This document shows positions 1 through 7,794 of a DNA stretch of 33,691 nucleotides, in pieces. The stretch spans positions 406,738 through 440,428 of the forward strand of contig NZ_BBJC02000001.1 in NCBI RefSeq assembly GCF_000739715.2. The letters run 5' to 3'. The notes beneath the pieces are model-generated. The model was not told the origin of the DNA, made no database searches, and worked only from the letters and a program-made list of their open reading frames with translations. Source of the DNA: Falsirhodobacter sp. alg1. Lineage in GTDB: Bacteria; Pseudomonadota; Alphaproteobacteria; Rhodobacterales; Rhodobacteraceae. Within the stretch, counting starts at the first letter, position 1, and each line of letters opens with the position of its first letter. A program made the translations under genes and the position numbers.

Positions 1-481
1 CGGCTGGGGCACGCTGCGGGGCCGGTTCCGGCTCCGGTTCGTTCAGCCGTTCGGGGCGCGGGGGCGGCCGCACGGTGGGCTGTGGTGGTGGCGGGGCATC
101 CGGCAGGGCCACATCATCAGGCTTGGCTTCGGGCAATTCCGCCAGAGGTTCGGGAATATCAAGCGGCGGCTCCGTTGCTTCCGGCTCGGGCGGGGGGGCA
201 GTGTCCTGAACCAGTTCCGGGGCTTCGGGGGCATCGGTCTGGGGAATATCCGGCGCAGGGGGGGAGACGGCTGTGGCGGGTGGTGCTGCGGCAGGTGGCT
301 CCAGGTTGATAAGCACCGCATCACGCAGCGCGTCACGATCCCCCTCGTCGGTGACATGCAGGATCACGGCCGTGGTGGCAGCCAGCAGGGCCGCAACCGA
401 GGCCCCCGCACCGGCCCAACCCAGCCATTCGCGCCGGCGTTCGGCGCCGGAGCGCGCCGCTTGCCAGTCTGCCTGTGTCAT
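1..481 (-). CDS. tonB: TonB-like energy transducer, N-terminal part (runs off the window)
   Basis: The visible 160 residues are the N-terminal part of a TonB-type protein, which carries proton-motive energy from ExbB/ExbD across the periplasm to outer-membrane receptors. A short basic cytoplasmic start with Arg-rich residues 10-18 is followed by one hydrophobic segment at about residues 20-41. After that comes a long Pro/Glu/Ala-rich region with repeated Pro-Glu and Pro-Pro units, typical of the periplasm-spanning rod. The C-terminal receptor-binding domain lies beyond base 1. The ATG at 481 overlaps the exbD stop codon (ATGA), so translation is probably coupled. The sequence of the rod is low-complexity, so the call leans on the exbB-exbD context. 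A TolA-like protein is the main alternative, but no other tol genes are visible. Confidence 0.8.
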   Translation of the reverse strand, partial: MTQADWQAARSGAERRREWLGWAGAGASVAALLAATTAVILHVTDEGDRDALRDAVLINLEPPAAAPPATAVSPPAPDIPQTDAPEAPELVQDTAPPPEPEATEPPLDIPEPLAELPEAKPDDVALPDAPPPPQPTVRPPPRPERLNEPEPEPAPQRAPA

Positions 482-921
482 GGGGATGTTCCCTGCGGGG
501 CGGTGGCGGCATCCAGACCGACCAGAGCCACCTTGAGGTATCCTGCATCCCGAAGACGGTTCATGACCTGCATCAGATCACCATAGGGCACGGCCTGATC
601 CGCGCGCAGAAAGATGCGCTGTTCCTTGTCACCGCCGGTCCGGGCATCAAGGGTGGCCGCCAGCGCCGTCTGCGCAACGGGTTTGTTTCCCAGCATCAGC
701 GTCAGATCCTGCTGCACCGAGACATACACCGGTTCCTGAGGGCGCTGCTGGGGGGCAGCATTGGAAGTGGGCAGGTCTACAGCCACATCCACGGTCGAGA
801 TCGGCGCTGCGACCATGAAGATGATCAGCAGAACCAGCATCACATCGATGAACGGTGTGACGTTGATCTCATGCGCTTCTTCCAGATCGTCATCGTCGCG
901 GTCGCGTATTCCACCTGCCAT
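478..921 (-). CDS. exbD: ExbD biopolymer transport protein
   Basis: This 147-residue protein belongs to the ExbD/TolR family, the small stator subunit of the proton-driven TonB complex. A charged, Asp/Glu-rich cytoplasmic N-terminus leads into NVTPFIDVMLVLLIIFMV (about residues 20-37). This is the single membrane helix with its conserved proton-carrying aspartate, Asp26. The remainder is a periplasmic ExbD fold ending in LRDAGYLKVALVGLD. I chose the ATG at 921, where the ExbD similarity begins. The open frame continues further upstream, but that part overlaps exbB and does not look like the family. It starts 4 bases after the exbB stop and overlaps tonB by 4 bases, so the three genes form one operon. 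Confidence 0.93.
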   Translation of the reverse strand: MAGGIRDRDDDDLEEAHEINVTPFIDVMLVLLIIFMVAAPISTVDVAVDLPTSNAAPQQRPQEPVYVSVQQDLTLMLGNKPVAQTALAATLDARTGGDKEQRIFLRADQAVPYGDLMQVMNRLRDAGYLKVALVGLDAATAPQGTSP

Positions 922-925
922 CAGA

Positions 926-1822
926 TCACTCCGCTGCCGTCGGATGGTGCGGAAGATGGCGAAAATCCAGATCACGGCTGACCAGCCGTTCGATGCCAGC
1001 CCCTGCATCGCCAAGGGCCTGCCTGTATGCCGCGATCTGGCGGGCGAAAGCATTGTAGATGACGACTGCCGGAATGGCCGCGACCAGTCCCAATGCCGTT
1101 GCCAGCAAAGCCTCGGCAATGCCCGGTGCGACGACGGCCAGATTGGTCGTATTGCTTTCGGCAATGCCGATAAAGGCGTTCATGATGCCCCAGACGGTGC
1201 CAAAAAGCCCTACAAATGGCCCGACAGACCCGATCGAGGCCAACATGCCGGTGCCCTTGCGCATCCGGCGTCCGGCCTGCGCCTCTGTCCGTTCCATGAG
1301 CGAGCGGACCCTTTCCTTCACACCCGATGCGCCGGCAACATCCAGAGCGGCTTCGGACTTGCGGACCTCGTCCAGAGCGGCTGCGACCATGAAGCTGGCG
1401 GGGTCACGACGACCGGACAGCATCTTTGCGACAGCGGGCAGTGTCTCTCCTTCGCGGATGGCATGGGCGGCGCGACTCAGGCGCCTTTTCGCCCCGGCAA
1501 TTTCCACGATTTTGAACAGAAGGATTGTCCATGTGACAAAGCTGGCGGCAAGCAGGACAAGCATGACCGCTTTGACCACCCAATGGGCCTGATCATACAT
1601 TCCCATGACCGACAGATCATGCGCGGGCAAGACAGGTTCCACGGCAGCAGAGGGTGTGGCATCCGCAGCGGGCGGTGCCGCTTCCACAGGGTTGCCTGCA
1701 GGGGCCGTGGTGGCGGCAGGGGCCACGGTCTGCACGGTCGGGGCATTACCCTGTGCCTGAACCCCCGAGGTCATCATGAGGCTCAGGCCCGCGATCGCGA
1801 GCGCCTTCGTCCATACGGCCAT
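926..1822 (-). CDS. exbB: ExbB proton channel protein (MotA/TolQ/ExbB family)
   Basis: This is a 298-residue MotA/TolQ/ExbB-family protein, the channel-forming subunit that powers TonB. It is the long ExbB form. It has a cleavable-looking signal peptide (residues 1-23, ending VQA) and an Ala/Pro-rich periplasmic stretch to about residue 70. Membrane helices follow near residues 81-103, 193-220 and 233-258. The last two carry the family signature GPFVGLFGTVWGIMNAF and the stretch ALLATALGLVAAIPAVV. It is first in the exbB-exbD-tonB operon and diverges from motB. A promoter with an embedded palindromic operator lies at 1865-1892, suggesting iron control, which fits a siderophore or heme uptake role rather than Tol-Pal. 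Confidence 0.93.
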   Translation of the reverse strand: MAVWTKALAIAGLSLMMTSGVQAQGNAPTVQTVAPAATTAPAGNPVEAAPPAADATPSAAVEPVLPAHDLSVMGMYDQAHWVVKAVMLVLLAASFVTWTILLFKIVEIAGAKRRLSRAAHAIREGETLPAVAKMLSGRRDPASFMVAAALDEVRKSEAALDVAGASGVKERVRSLMERTEAQAGRRMRKGTGMLASIGSVGPFVGLFGTVWGIMNAFIGIAESNTTNLAVVAPGIAEALLATALGLVAAIPAVVIYNAFARQIAAYRQALGDAGAGIERLVSRDLDFRHLPHHPTAAE

Positions 1823-1864
1823 CGGTTCCGCCTTTCGCTATTCCAAACTCGCCCAAGGTCTAAA

Positions 1865-1892
1865 ATTATTGACTTAAATGGTCAAGTTTCAA
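1865..1892 (-). promoter_or_regulatory. Predicted exbB promoter with RirA-type palindromic operator
   Basis: On the minus strand a TTGAAA (-35, 1892-1887) and an AATAAT (-10, 1870-1865) are separated by 16 bases. The spacer contains TTGAC-N7-GTCAA at 1869-1885, a perfect 5+5 inverted repeat. This satisfies the TGA-N9-TCA pattern described for RirA and related Rrf2-family iron regulators of alphaproteobacteria. A repressor bound there would block RNA polymerase. The palindrome is directly visible; the identity of the regulator is inferred from the motif and from the iron-uptake genes downstream. Confidence 0.55.
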
Positions 1893-1914
1893 TGCCTGCA
1901 ACGGCATTCATGCG

Positions 1915-1929
1915 TTAAGCCCGCATTCA
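1915..1929 (+). promoter_or_regulatory. CtrA-like box upstream of motB
   Basis: TTAA (1915-1918), seven bases, then TTCA (1926-1929) differs by one base from the CtrA consensus TTAA-N7-TTAA. CtrA controls flagellar genes in many alphaproteobacteria, and this site lies about 50 bases before the motB start. The match is short and imperfect, so this is only a candidate. Confidence 0.3.
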
Positions 1930-1976
1930 ACTTTGCCGCCTAGACCAGAGGAAGCCAGCCGCAAAGTAGAGATGCC

Positions 1977-2798
1977 ATGAACAAGGCCGACCGCCCGATC
2001 ATCCTGAAGAAGAAAAAGGTGGTCAAGGGGGGGCACCATGGCGGAGCGTGGAAGGTGGCATATGCCGATTTCGTCACTGCGATGATGGCCTTCTTTCTGC
2101 TGATGTGGCTGCTGAACGCAACCACCGAGAAGCAGCGCAAGGGCCTGGCCGACTTTTTCAACCCGACCATTCCGGTGAACCGTGTTTCGGGCGGTGGTTC
2201 CGGGATGTTCGGCGGGGATTCCGTCTTTTCCGAAGATCAGCTGGTGCAGAGCGGGGCGGGCGCCTCGAACGTGGCCCCTACCGAGGCGCAGCGCGCCCGT
2301 GGCGATGTTGCCAGCGGCATTGAGGGGTTGGAGGACGAGCGTCGCAACCTCGACAAGCTTCTGCGCGCGCGCGGGGGGGAAAGCATGACGATGGAGCGGG
2401 CCCTTCGGCATGTGGTGACGCGTGTCACCGACGAAGGGGTGGTGATCGAAATATTCGATTTGCCCGAAATGCCGCTTTTTGTGGATGATACCGCAATTCC
2501 CAGCCAGATCCTGCGGGATGTCGCATGGATTCTGGCGGACACGCTGGCGCTCAGCACCAATCAGGTCGCGGTTTCGGGACATGTCAGATCCTATCCCATC
2601 GTGCTGAAGAACAATCCTGCGTGGCAGTTGTCGGGGGATCGTGCGCAGGCCATGCGGGGGTTGATCGAAGGGATGGGACTGCCGCGACAACGCTTTGCAC
2701 GGATCACCGGCAATGCCGATCGCAAACCGGTGACGCCCGATGCCACGTCTATCCGCAACAACCGGATCGAGGTGATCCTGCTTCGCCGCGACCGTTAG
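1977..2798 (+). CDS. motB: Flagellar motor stator protein MotB
   Basis: This 273-residue protein is MotB, which anchors the flagellar stator to peptidoglycan and carries the proton site. A basic cytoplasmic tail (KKKK at 11-14) precedes AYADFVTAMMAFFLLMWLLN, a single membrane helix in which Asp31 matches the essential proton-binding aspartate. A linker of about 100 residues leads to an OmpA-like peptidoglycan-binding domain (roughly 145-270) with the LSGDRA motif at 218-223. The usual His-Thr-Asp of that domain is His-Val-Arg here (202-204). motA is not in the window, so the stator genes are split. It opens the plus-strand flagellar run, 60 bases before flgE. Confidence 0.9.
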   Translation: MNKADRPIILKKKKVVKGGHHGGAWKVAYADFVTAMMAFFLLMWLLNATTEKQRKGLADFFNPTIPVNRVSGGGSGMFGGDSVFSEDQLVQSGAGASNVAPTEAQRARGDVASGIEGLEDERRNLDKLLRARGGESMTMERALRHVVTRVTDEGVVIEIFDLPEMPLFVDDTAIPSQILRDVAWILADTLALSTNQVAVSGHVRSYPIVLKNNPAWQLSGDRAQAMRGLIEGMGLPRQRFARITGNADRKPVTPDATSIRNNRIEVILLRRDR

Positions 2799-2858
2799 GG
2801 CGATATTAAGCGGTGGTGACCAATCTAGGGGCAATGCAGCAGCAAGGTGCGATTCCAG

Positions 2859-4163
2859 ATGACGATCACTTCCTCCCTCAACGCAGGCGTTTCCGGGTTG
2901 AATGCCAATGCGGCCCGTCTGGCCGGTATATCGGATAACATCGCGAACTCGGGCACCTATGGCTACAAACGGGCCGAGACCGATTTTTTCCAGATGGTGA
3001 ACGCCGGAAACAACGCCGGCAGCTATTCTGCCGGGGGTGTCCGCACCACCGCGCTGCGGATGGTGGACGAACAGGGCGCATTGGTCGGCACCACGAATTC
3101 GACCGATATCTCAATCGACGGTCGCGGATTTCTTCCGGTGTCGCCGGATGAAGGTGATGCGGTTACGTTGACGACGACTGGCTCCTTTCGCACCGATGCG
3201 AATGGGGTGCTGAAAACCGAATCCGGCCTGACGCTGATGGGATGGGCGGCCAATGCCGACGGGACCATTCCCGCCGTGGCACGTGAATCCATGTCGGGGT
3301 TGGAGCCTGTGAAGATAAACATGAACCAGTTCATCTCCAATCCGACCACGCGGATGGCCCTGGCTGTAAACCTGCCGGCCACTGCCACGCAGCCTGATGC
3401 GGCGGCGCAGTCGTATTCGCAAACGATCGAATATTACGACTCGCTTGGAACGGCGCAGTCGATGACGGTGGATTTCACATCGGTTCCTGCGACGGGCGGA
3501 ACCGCCTCGAACGCATGGATGATGCGGCTGACGGATGATGCCACGTCTACGGTGCTTGGCGATTACCGGATGGTATTCGATGACAGCCAGCAAGCGGGCG
3601 GCACGTTGGAATCCGTGACGCGCATTGCAGGATCGGGCGACAGTGCAAAGGCAGGAACCTATGACGCCGACAGCGGCACCATCAACCTGAAGCTGAGCGG
3701 TGGGAATGTCAGCTTTTCGTTGGGAAAACCCGGCCAGACCACGGGAATGAGCCAGCTGTCGGATACATATGCGCCAAGCGTCATCGAGAAGGACGGGAGT
3801 GCCGTCGGAAGTCTGCAATCCATTGAGGTGGATGACAACGGCTATGTCCGGGCGCAATACGATCAGGGGTTCAGCCGCGTTCTTTATCAGGTGCCGGTGG
3901 TCGATGTGCCGAACCCGAATGGCCTGCGGTCTCTGGATAACCAGACCTTTTCGATCACGGCTGATTCAGGGGCATTTTATCTGTGGGATGCGGGGGACGG
4001 GCCGACGGGCAGCACCAAGGGCTTCACGCGTGAACAATCCACAACCGATGTCGCGGAAGAGCTGACGCAACTGATCCAGACACAGAACGCCTATTCCTCG
4101 AACGCAAAGATCATCCAGACGGTGGATGAGATGCTTCAGGAAACCACCAATCTGAAACGTTAG
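2859..4163 (+). CDS. flgE: Flagellar hook protein FlgE
   Basis: This 434-residue protein is FlgE, the subunit of the flagellar hook exported through the flagellar type III apparatus. The N-terminus MTITSSLNAGVSGLNANA followed by the rod/hook signature ISDNIANSGTYGYKR is diagnostic. The C-terminus VAEELTQLIQTQNAYSSNAK is the matching coiled-coil hook/rod motif. I chose ATG 2859, with AAGG 11 bases upstream, because family members begin here; a GTG at 2847 would add four residues. It lies between motB and flgK, with only 8 bases before flgK. Confidence 0.95.
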   Translation: MTITSSLNAGVSGLNANAARLAGISDNIANSGTYGYKRAETDFFQMVNAGNNAGSYSAGGVRTTALRMVDEQGALVGTTNSTDISIDGRGFLPVSPDEGDAVTLTTTGSFRTDANGVLKTESGLTLMGWAANADGTIPAVARESMSGLEPVKINMNQFISNPTTRMALAVNLPATATQPDAAAQSYSQTIEYYDSLGTAQSMTVDFTSVPATGGTASNAWMMRLTDDATSTVLGDYRMVFDDSQQAGGTLESVTRIAGSGDSAKAGTYDADSGTINLKLSGGNVSFSLGKPGQTTGMSQLSDTYAPSVIEKDGSAVGSLQSIEVDDNGYVRAQYDQGFSRVLYQVPVVDVPNPNGLRSLDNQTFSITADSGAFYLWDAGDGPTGSTKGFTREQSTTDVAEELTQLIQTQNAYSSNAKIIQTVDEMLQETTNLKR

Positions 4164-4171
4164 GATCTTTC

Positions 4172-5491
4172 ATGACGCTAAGCTCCGCATTTTCGGTGGC
4201 GCGTTCGGGGTTGTCGGTCAGCGCACGAGCGGCCGACGTGACATCACAGAACGTCGCCAACGCACTGACCGAAGGGTATGGCAAACGGGAGCTGTCGCTG
4301 GCTACGCGCTCCACGGGCGGTGTGGATATCGTGGGCATCACGCGATTTGCCGACCGGGCGCTGACGGCGGATCGGCGTGTGGCCGAAGCGGCGCAGGTGG
4401 CAAGCGGGCGGCTGGCGGAATTCTATTCCGGGATCGAGGGGGATATCGGCGTCACCGGGGACGCCGGCGCATTGGGGACATTGCTGTCATCGCTTGATAC
4501 GGCCTTGATCGACGCATCCAGCCAGCCGCAATCGATCTCGCGTCTTGATGCAGTGGTCACGGCGGCTTCCACATTGTCGGCCCGCGTCAATTCGCTGGGG
4601 GATCAGGTGCAGGCCGCTCGTCTGAAGGCTGATACGCGGATCGGACGGGGCGTGGCCGATATCAATGCGGCACTGAAACAGCTTGAAGTGCTGAACACGG
4701 CCGTTGCCTCGCAATCCGCGCAGGGGCGCGATGTGTCATCCCTTCTGGACCAGCGCCAGCAGCTTGTGGATACGGTAGCCGCGCAGATTCCGGTGCGCGA
4801 AATCACCCGGGATGACGGGCGTATTGCGCTGATCACCACAAGCGGGCTGACCTTGCTGGACGGTAAGGCCGCTACCCTCGGATTTTCACCGATGAATCTG
4901 GTAACGCCGGATATGACAATCGAAAGCCGGGGATTGTCAGGATTGACCCTGAATGGTCGGGACGTACCTGTTGCCGGGCTGGGAAATGGCGCGATGGCCG
5001 CCGATTTTGCGCTGCGGGATCAGGAGGCTGTGGCCGTTCAGCAGCAGCTTGATGCGGTGGGGGATGATCTTGTTGCCCGCTTGGGGGGAAGTGGACTTAT
5101 AACGCGCAATGCGAACGGCGATCTGGCAACGGACCCGGCATTGCTGGCCGAACCTTGGCGGGTGCGTGATGGTATGGGCGCGACAACTCCATCGGCGGGG
5201 GGCAATGCTACACTGCTGAATGGTCTTGTATCGGCCTTGGACTCCGGCGGCGGGGCGGCGGGAACAGTGGCCGATTTTCTCTCATCCGTCTCCACGCGCC
5301 GGATTGCCGCCGAAGATCAGGCCGATTTTGCGACGGCCCGCTACGACACGCTGCACACGGCAGAGCTCGGGCAGGGCGTGGATACAGATGTTGAGATGCA
5401 GAATCTTCTGCTGATCGAACAAAGCTATGCCGCCAATGCCAAGGTGCTGTCGGCGGTCGATCAGATGATGCAACGGTTGTTGGAGCTGTAG
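4172..5491 (+). CDS. flgK: Flagellar hook-associated protein FlgK (HAP1)
   Basis: This 439-residue protein is FlgK, the first hook-filament junction protein. The N-terminus (FSVARSGLSVSARAADVTSQNVANA) has the heptad pattern and Asn-Val-Ala-Asn of rod/hook/HAP proteins. The C-terminus (NLLLIEQSYAANAKVLSAVDQMMQRLLEL) is the paired helix. It is about 100 residues shorter than the 547-residue enterobacterial protein, presumably because the exposed middle domain is reduced, which is common in this group. The stop codon abuts the flgL start with no spacing, so the pair is very likely translationally coupled. Confidence 0.93.
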   Translation: MTLSSAFSVARSGLSVSARAADVTSQNVANALTEGYGKRELSLATRSTGGVDIVGITRFADRALTADRRVAEAAQVASGRLAEFYSGIEGDIGVTGDAGALGTLLSSLDTALIDASSQPQSISRLDAVVTAASTLSARVNSLGDQVQAARLKADTRIGRGVADINAALKQLEVLNTAVASQSAQGRDVSSLLDQRQQLVDTVAAQIPVREITRDDGRIALITTSGLTLLDGKAATLGFSPMNLVTPDMTIESRGLSGLTLNGRDVPVAGLGNGAMAADFALRDQEAVAVQQQLDAVGDDLVARLGGSGLITRNANGDLATDPALLAEPWRVRDGMGATTPSAGGNATLLNGLVSALDSGGGAAGTVADFLSSVSTRRIAAEDQADFATARYDTLHTAELGQGVDTDVEMQNLLLIEQSYAANAKVLSAVDQMMQRLLEL

Positions 5492-6493
5492 ATGTCGGCA
5501 ATTTCCCTGGCCGATATGGCCCAATCCTTTGCCCTGCGGCGGCAGAACACCGCGCTGCAAGTGCAGCAACAACGCCTTGCGACAGAGGTGGTTAGCGGTG
5601 TTGCCGCCGATACCGGGCGGGCGGTGCGGGGGGATTTTACCCAGCAGGCGGCAATCACGACATCCCTTGCGCGCAATCAGGCGCTGGCGAACGCAACATC
5701 CCTTGCGGGCACGCTGGCCACCGCACAGCAGGCAGGATTGTCGGTTATCGATGATGCGGTTGGTACGCTTGGCACAATCTTGTCGGATCCGTCGGTTACC
5801 TCCAACCCGACCACCTTGGGCGCAACCGCCGAGGTGGCAAAGCAGGCCTTTGAAACCGTCATCTCCGCGCTGAATGTGCAGGTGGCGGGGCAGGGCGTGT
5901 TTTCCGGTGATGCGCCGAACGGGCCTGCATTGGCAGATGCCGATACAATTCTGTCCGCGTTGCAAACGCTTGTAGCGGGCGCTGATGGTGCTGCGGGGAT
6001 TCTGCAGGCTGTCGACGCGTGGTTCGCTTCCGGCGGTGGATTTGACAGTACAGCCTATCTCGGCGGGGCGCCGCGCGCACCTATGGTGCTGGGCGAAACG
6101 GATCGTGTCAGTCTAGGGCTGACGGCGGCGGATACCGGGCTTCGCAACACATTGAAGGGGTTGGCACTGGGCGCGCTTCTGGCGTCGGGTACACTTCAGG
6201 CAGAGCCGGAACAACGGGCGGTGCTGGCCAATGCGGCGGGCGCTGTACTGATCTCCGCCGATGGCGAGCGCAACGAGACCGCTGCCAGACTGGGCGCGGT
6301 CGAGGCGCGGATCGACAGCCTTTCGACACGCCATCAGGCCGAAAAATCCGCGTTGGAGATGGCGCAGACATCCCTTCTGGCCGTTGACCCCTACGAAGCG
6401 GCCACGCGGCTGGAGGCGACGCAGACGCAGATAGAAACCCTCTATACCGTGACCGCGCGGATTTCGCGCCTGAACCTGACGGATTATCTTTGA
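5492..6493 (+). CDS. flgL: Flagellar hook-associated protein FlgL (HAP3)
   Basis: This 333-residue protein resembles flagellin and HAP3. Its N-terminal helices contain repeated polar heptads, including RRQNTALQVQQQRLATEVVSG. The C-terminus (LEATQTQIETLYTVTARISRLNLTDYL) ends in the flagellin-like helix with Leu-Xaa-Leu-Thr-Asp-Tyr-Leu. Position directly after flgK and its length support FlgL, the junction protein next to the filament, rather than flagellin itself. It starts on the base after the flgK stop, and its own stop overlaps the flgI start by one base (TGATG). Confidence 0.88.
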   Translation: MSAISLADMAQSFALRRQNTALQVQQQRLATEVVSGVAADTGRAVRGDFTQQAAITTSLARNQALANATSLAGTLATAQQAGLSVIDDAVGTLGTILSDPSVTSNPTTLGATAEVAKQAFETVISALNVQVAGQGVFSGDAPNGPALADADTILSALQTLVAGADGAAGILQAVDAWFASGGGFDSTAYLGGAPRAPMVLGETDRVSLGLTAADTGLRNTLKGLALGALLASGTLQAEPEQRAVLANAAGAVLISADGERNETAARLGAVEARIDSLSTRHQAEKSALEMAQTSLLAVDPYEAATRLEATQTQIETLYTVTARISRLNLTDYL

Positions 6494-7578
6494 TGCTGCG
6501 CTGGCTCGTGCTGTTTCTATGCCTCGCATTGCCCGCCATGGCAGCGCCGGTCCGCATCAAGGATCTTGCGAATGTAGACGGGGTGCGGGGCAACGACCTT
6601 GTGGGCTACGGCCTTGTCGTGGGGCTGAATGGCACGGGGGACGGATTGCGCAATTCGCCCTTCACCGAGGATATAATGTCTAACCTGCTGGAACGGCTGG
6701 GCGTCAATGTCACCGGTGAAATGCTGCGGCCCAAAAACGTTGCTGCCGTGTTCGTCACGGCCAGTCTGCCGCCGTTCGCCCGCTCCGGTAGCCAGATCGA
6801 TGTGACAATTTCGGCCATCGGGGATGCAAAGAGCCTGCTGGGCGGCACGCTTGTGATGACACCGTTGAACGGGGCCGACGGGCAGATTTATGCGGTGGCA
6901 CAGGGGACCATCATTGCCGGCGGTATCTCTGCCGAAGGGCAGGCGGCCCGCGTTGTCCAGGGTGTTCCTACATCGGGAACAATTCCTGCAGGGGCCAGGG
7001 TGGAGCGGGAAGTGGAATTCGATCTGACCGGCCTGCAAACCCTGCGGTTGGCCCTGCGAAATCCGGATTTCACCACAGCGGCCCGGATCGAGGGGGTCGT
7101 CAACCAGGCCTTCGGTGGCCGCATGGCAACCATGACCGATTCCGGCACCGTGGAATTGAATTTGCGTGGCCAATCACCGGCACATGTCCTTGCACGACTG
7201 GAAAACCTGATGGTTGAACCGGAAACTGCCGCCCGCGTGATCGTGGATCAAAGATCGGGTACGATCGTGATGGGCGAAGATGTCAGGATCGACCGCGTTG
7301 CGGTATCGCAGGGCAATCTGACGCTGCGCATTCAGGAAGAGCCGGTAGTGGTGCAGCCCAACCCTTTTTCTCCGGGGCAAACCATTGTCGTACCTCGAAC
7401 GCAGGCGCAGATAGAGCAGGAAAAAGGTACCGGCCTTGTAGAGCTGCAGGGAACCACAAGCCTGTCACAGGTGGTGGCCGGCCTGAACGCCCTGGGCGTG
7501 GCCCCCTATGACATGATCGACATTCTCAAAAGCATCAATGCCGCCGGGGCATTGCACGCCGAATTCATTGTCCGATAG
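6493..7578 (+). CDS. flgI: Flagellar P-ring protein FlgI
   Basis: This 361-residue protein is FlgI, the periplasmic P-ring that bushes the flagellar rod. Residues 1-18 are a Sec signal peptide ending PAMA-AP. The mature start VRIKDLANVDGVRGNDLVGYG and the following GLNGTGD motif are strong family markers, as is the C-terminal run ALGVAPYDMIDILKSINAAGALHAEF. The ATG at 6493 overlaps the flgL TGA; a TTG directly upstream at 6490 is a less likely start. FlgH and FlgA, which normally partner it, are not within the window. It is the last flagellar gene of this run. Confidence 0.96.
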   Translation: MLRWLVLFLCLALPAMAAPVRIKDLANVDGVRGNDLVGYGLVVGLNGTGDGLRNSPFTEDIMSNLLERLGVNVTGEMLRPKNVAAVFVTASLPPFARSGSQIDVTISAIGDAKSLLGGTLVMTPLNGADGQIYAVAQGTIIAGGISAEGQAARVVQGVPTSGTIPAGARVEREVEFDLTGLQTLRLALRNPDFTTAARIEGVVNQAFGGRMATMTDSGTVELNLRGQSPAHVLARLENLMVEPETAARVIVDQRSGTIVMGEDVRIDRVAVSQGNLTLRIQEEPVVVQPNPFSPGQTIVVPRTQAQIEQEKGTGLVELQGTTSLSQVVAGLNALGVAPYDMIDILKSINAAGALHAEFIVR

Positions 7579-7584
7579 GCCTTT

Positions 7585-7607
7585 CCTACTGCCGATTGCA
7601 GGCTAGG
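7585..7607 (+). terminator. Possible weak terminator after flgI
   Basis: CCTACTGC (7585-7592) can pair with GCAG (7598-7601) and TAGG (7604-7607), with a two-base bulge and a five-base loop, followed by ATTTGTT. The stem is imperfect and the T-run is broken, so this is a tentative end of the flagellar transcript. The rest of the 216-base gap (7579-7794) shows no RNA gene or clear promoter. Confidence 0.3.
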
Positions 7608-7794
7608 ATTTGTTCCAGACTGGTCGAGCCGCGGATTGCCTGCAGCTTTGATTAGAAAAGATGGGATCAAACCTGTTCGGCTATCACTACGGTCCTAGGG
7701 CAAAAGGGGCAACTGCCCGCAAACTGCCTCTGATGCCTGTATCGGTGCCGAGCGCTGCAATCGTCGCAAGGCGGCGGGGATATTGGAATACGGC

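Noticed and set aside
761-1918. 385-codon open frame on the plus strand
   Set aside because: It runs opposite exbD and exbB, whose products are clearly recognisable; the frame reads as low-complexity Arg/Gly-rich sequence typical of the antisense of GC-rich genes.
1908-2834. 308-codon open frame on the minus strand
   Set aside because: It is antisense to motB, has no family-like motifs, and would remove the exbB-motB divergent control region.
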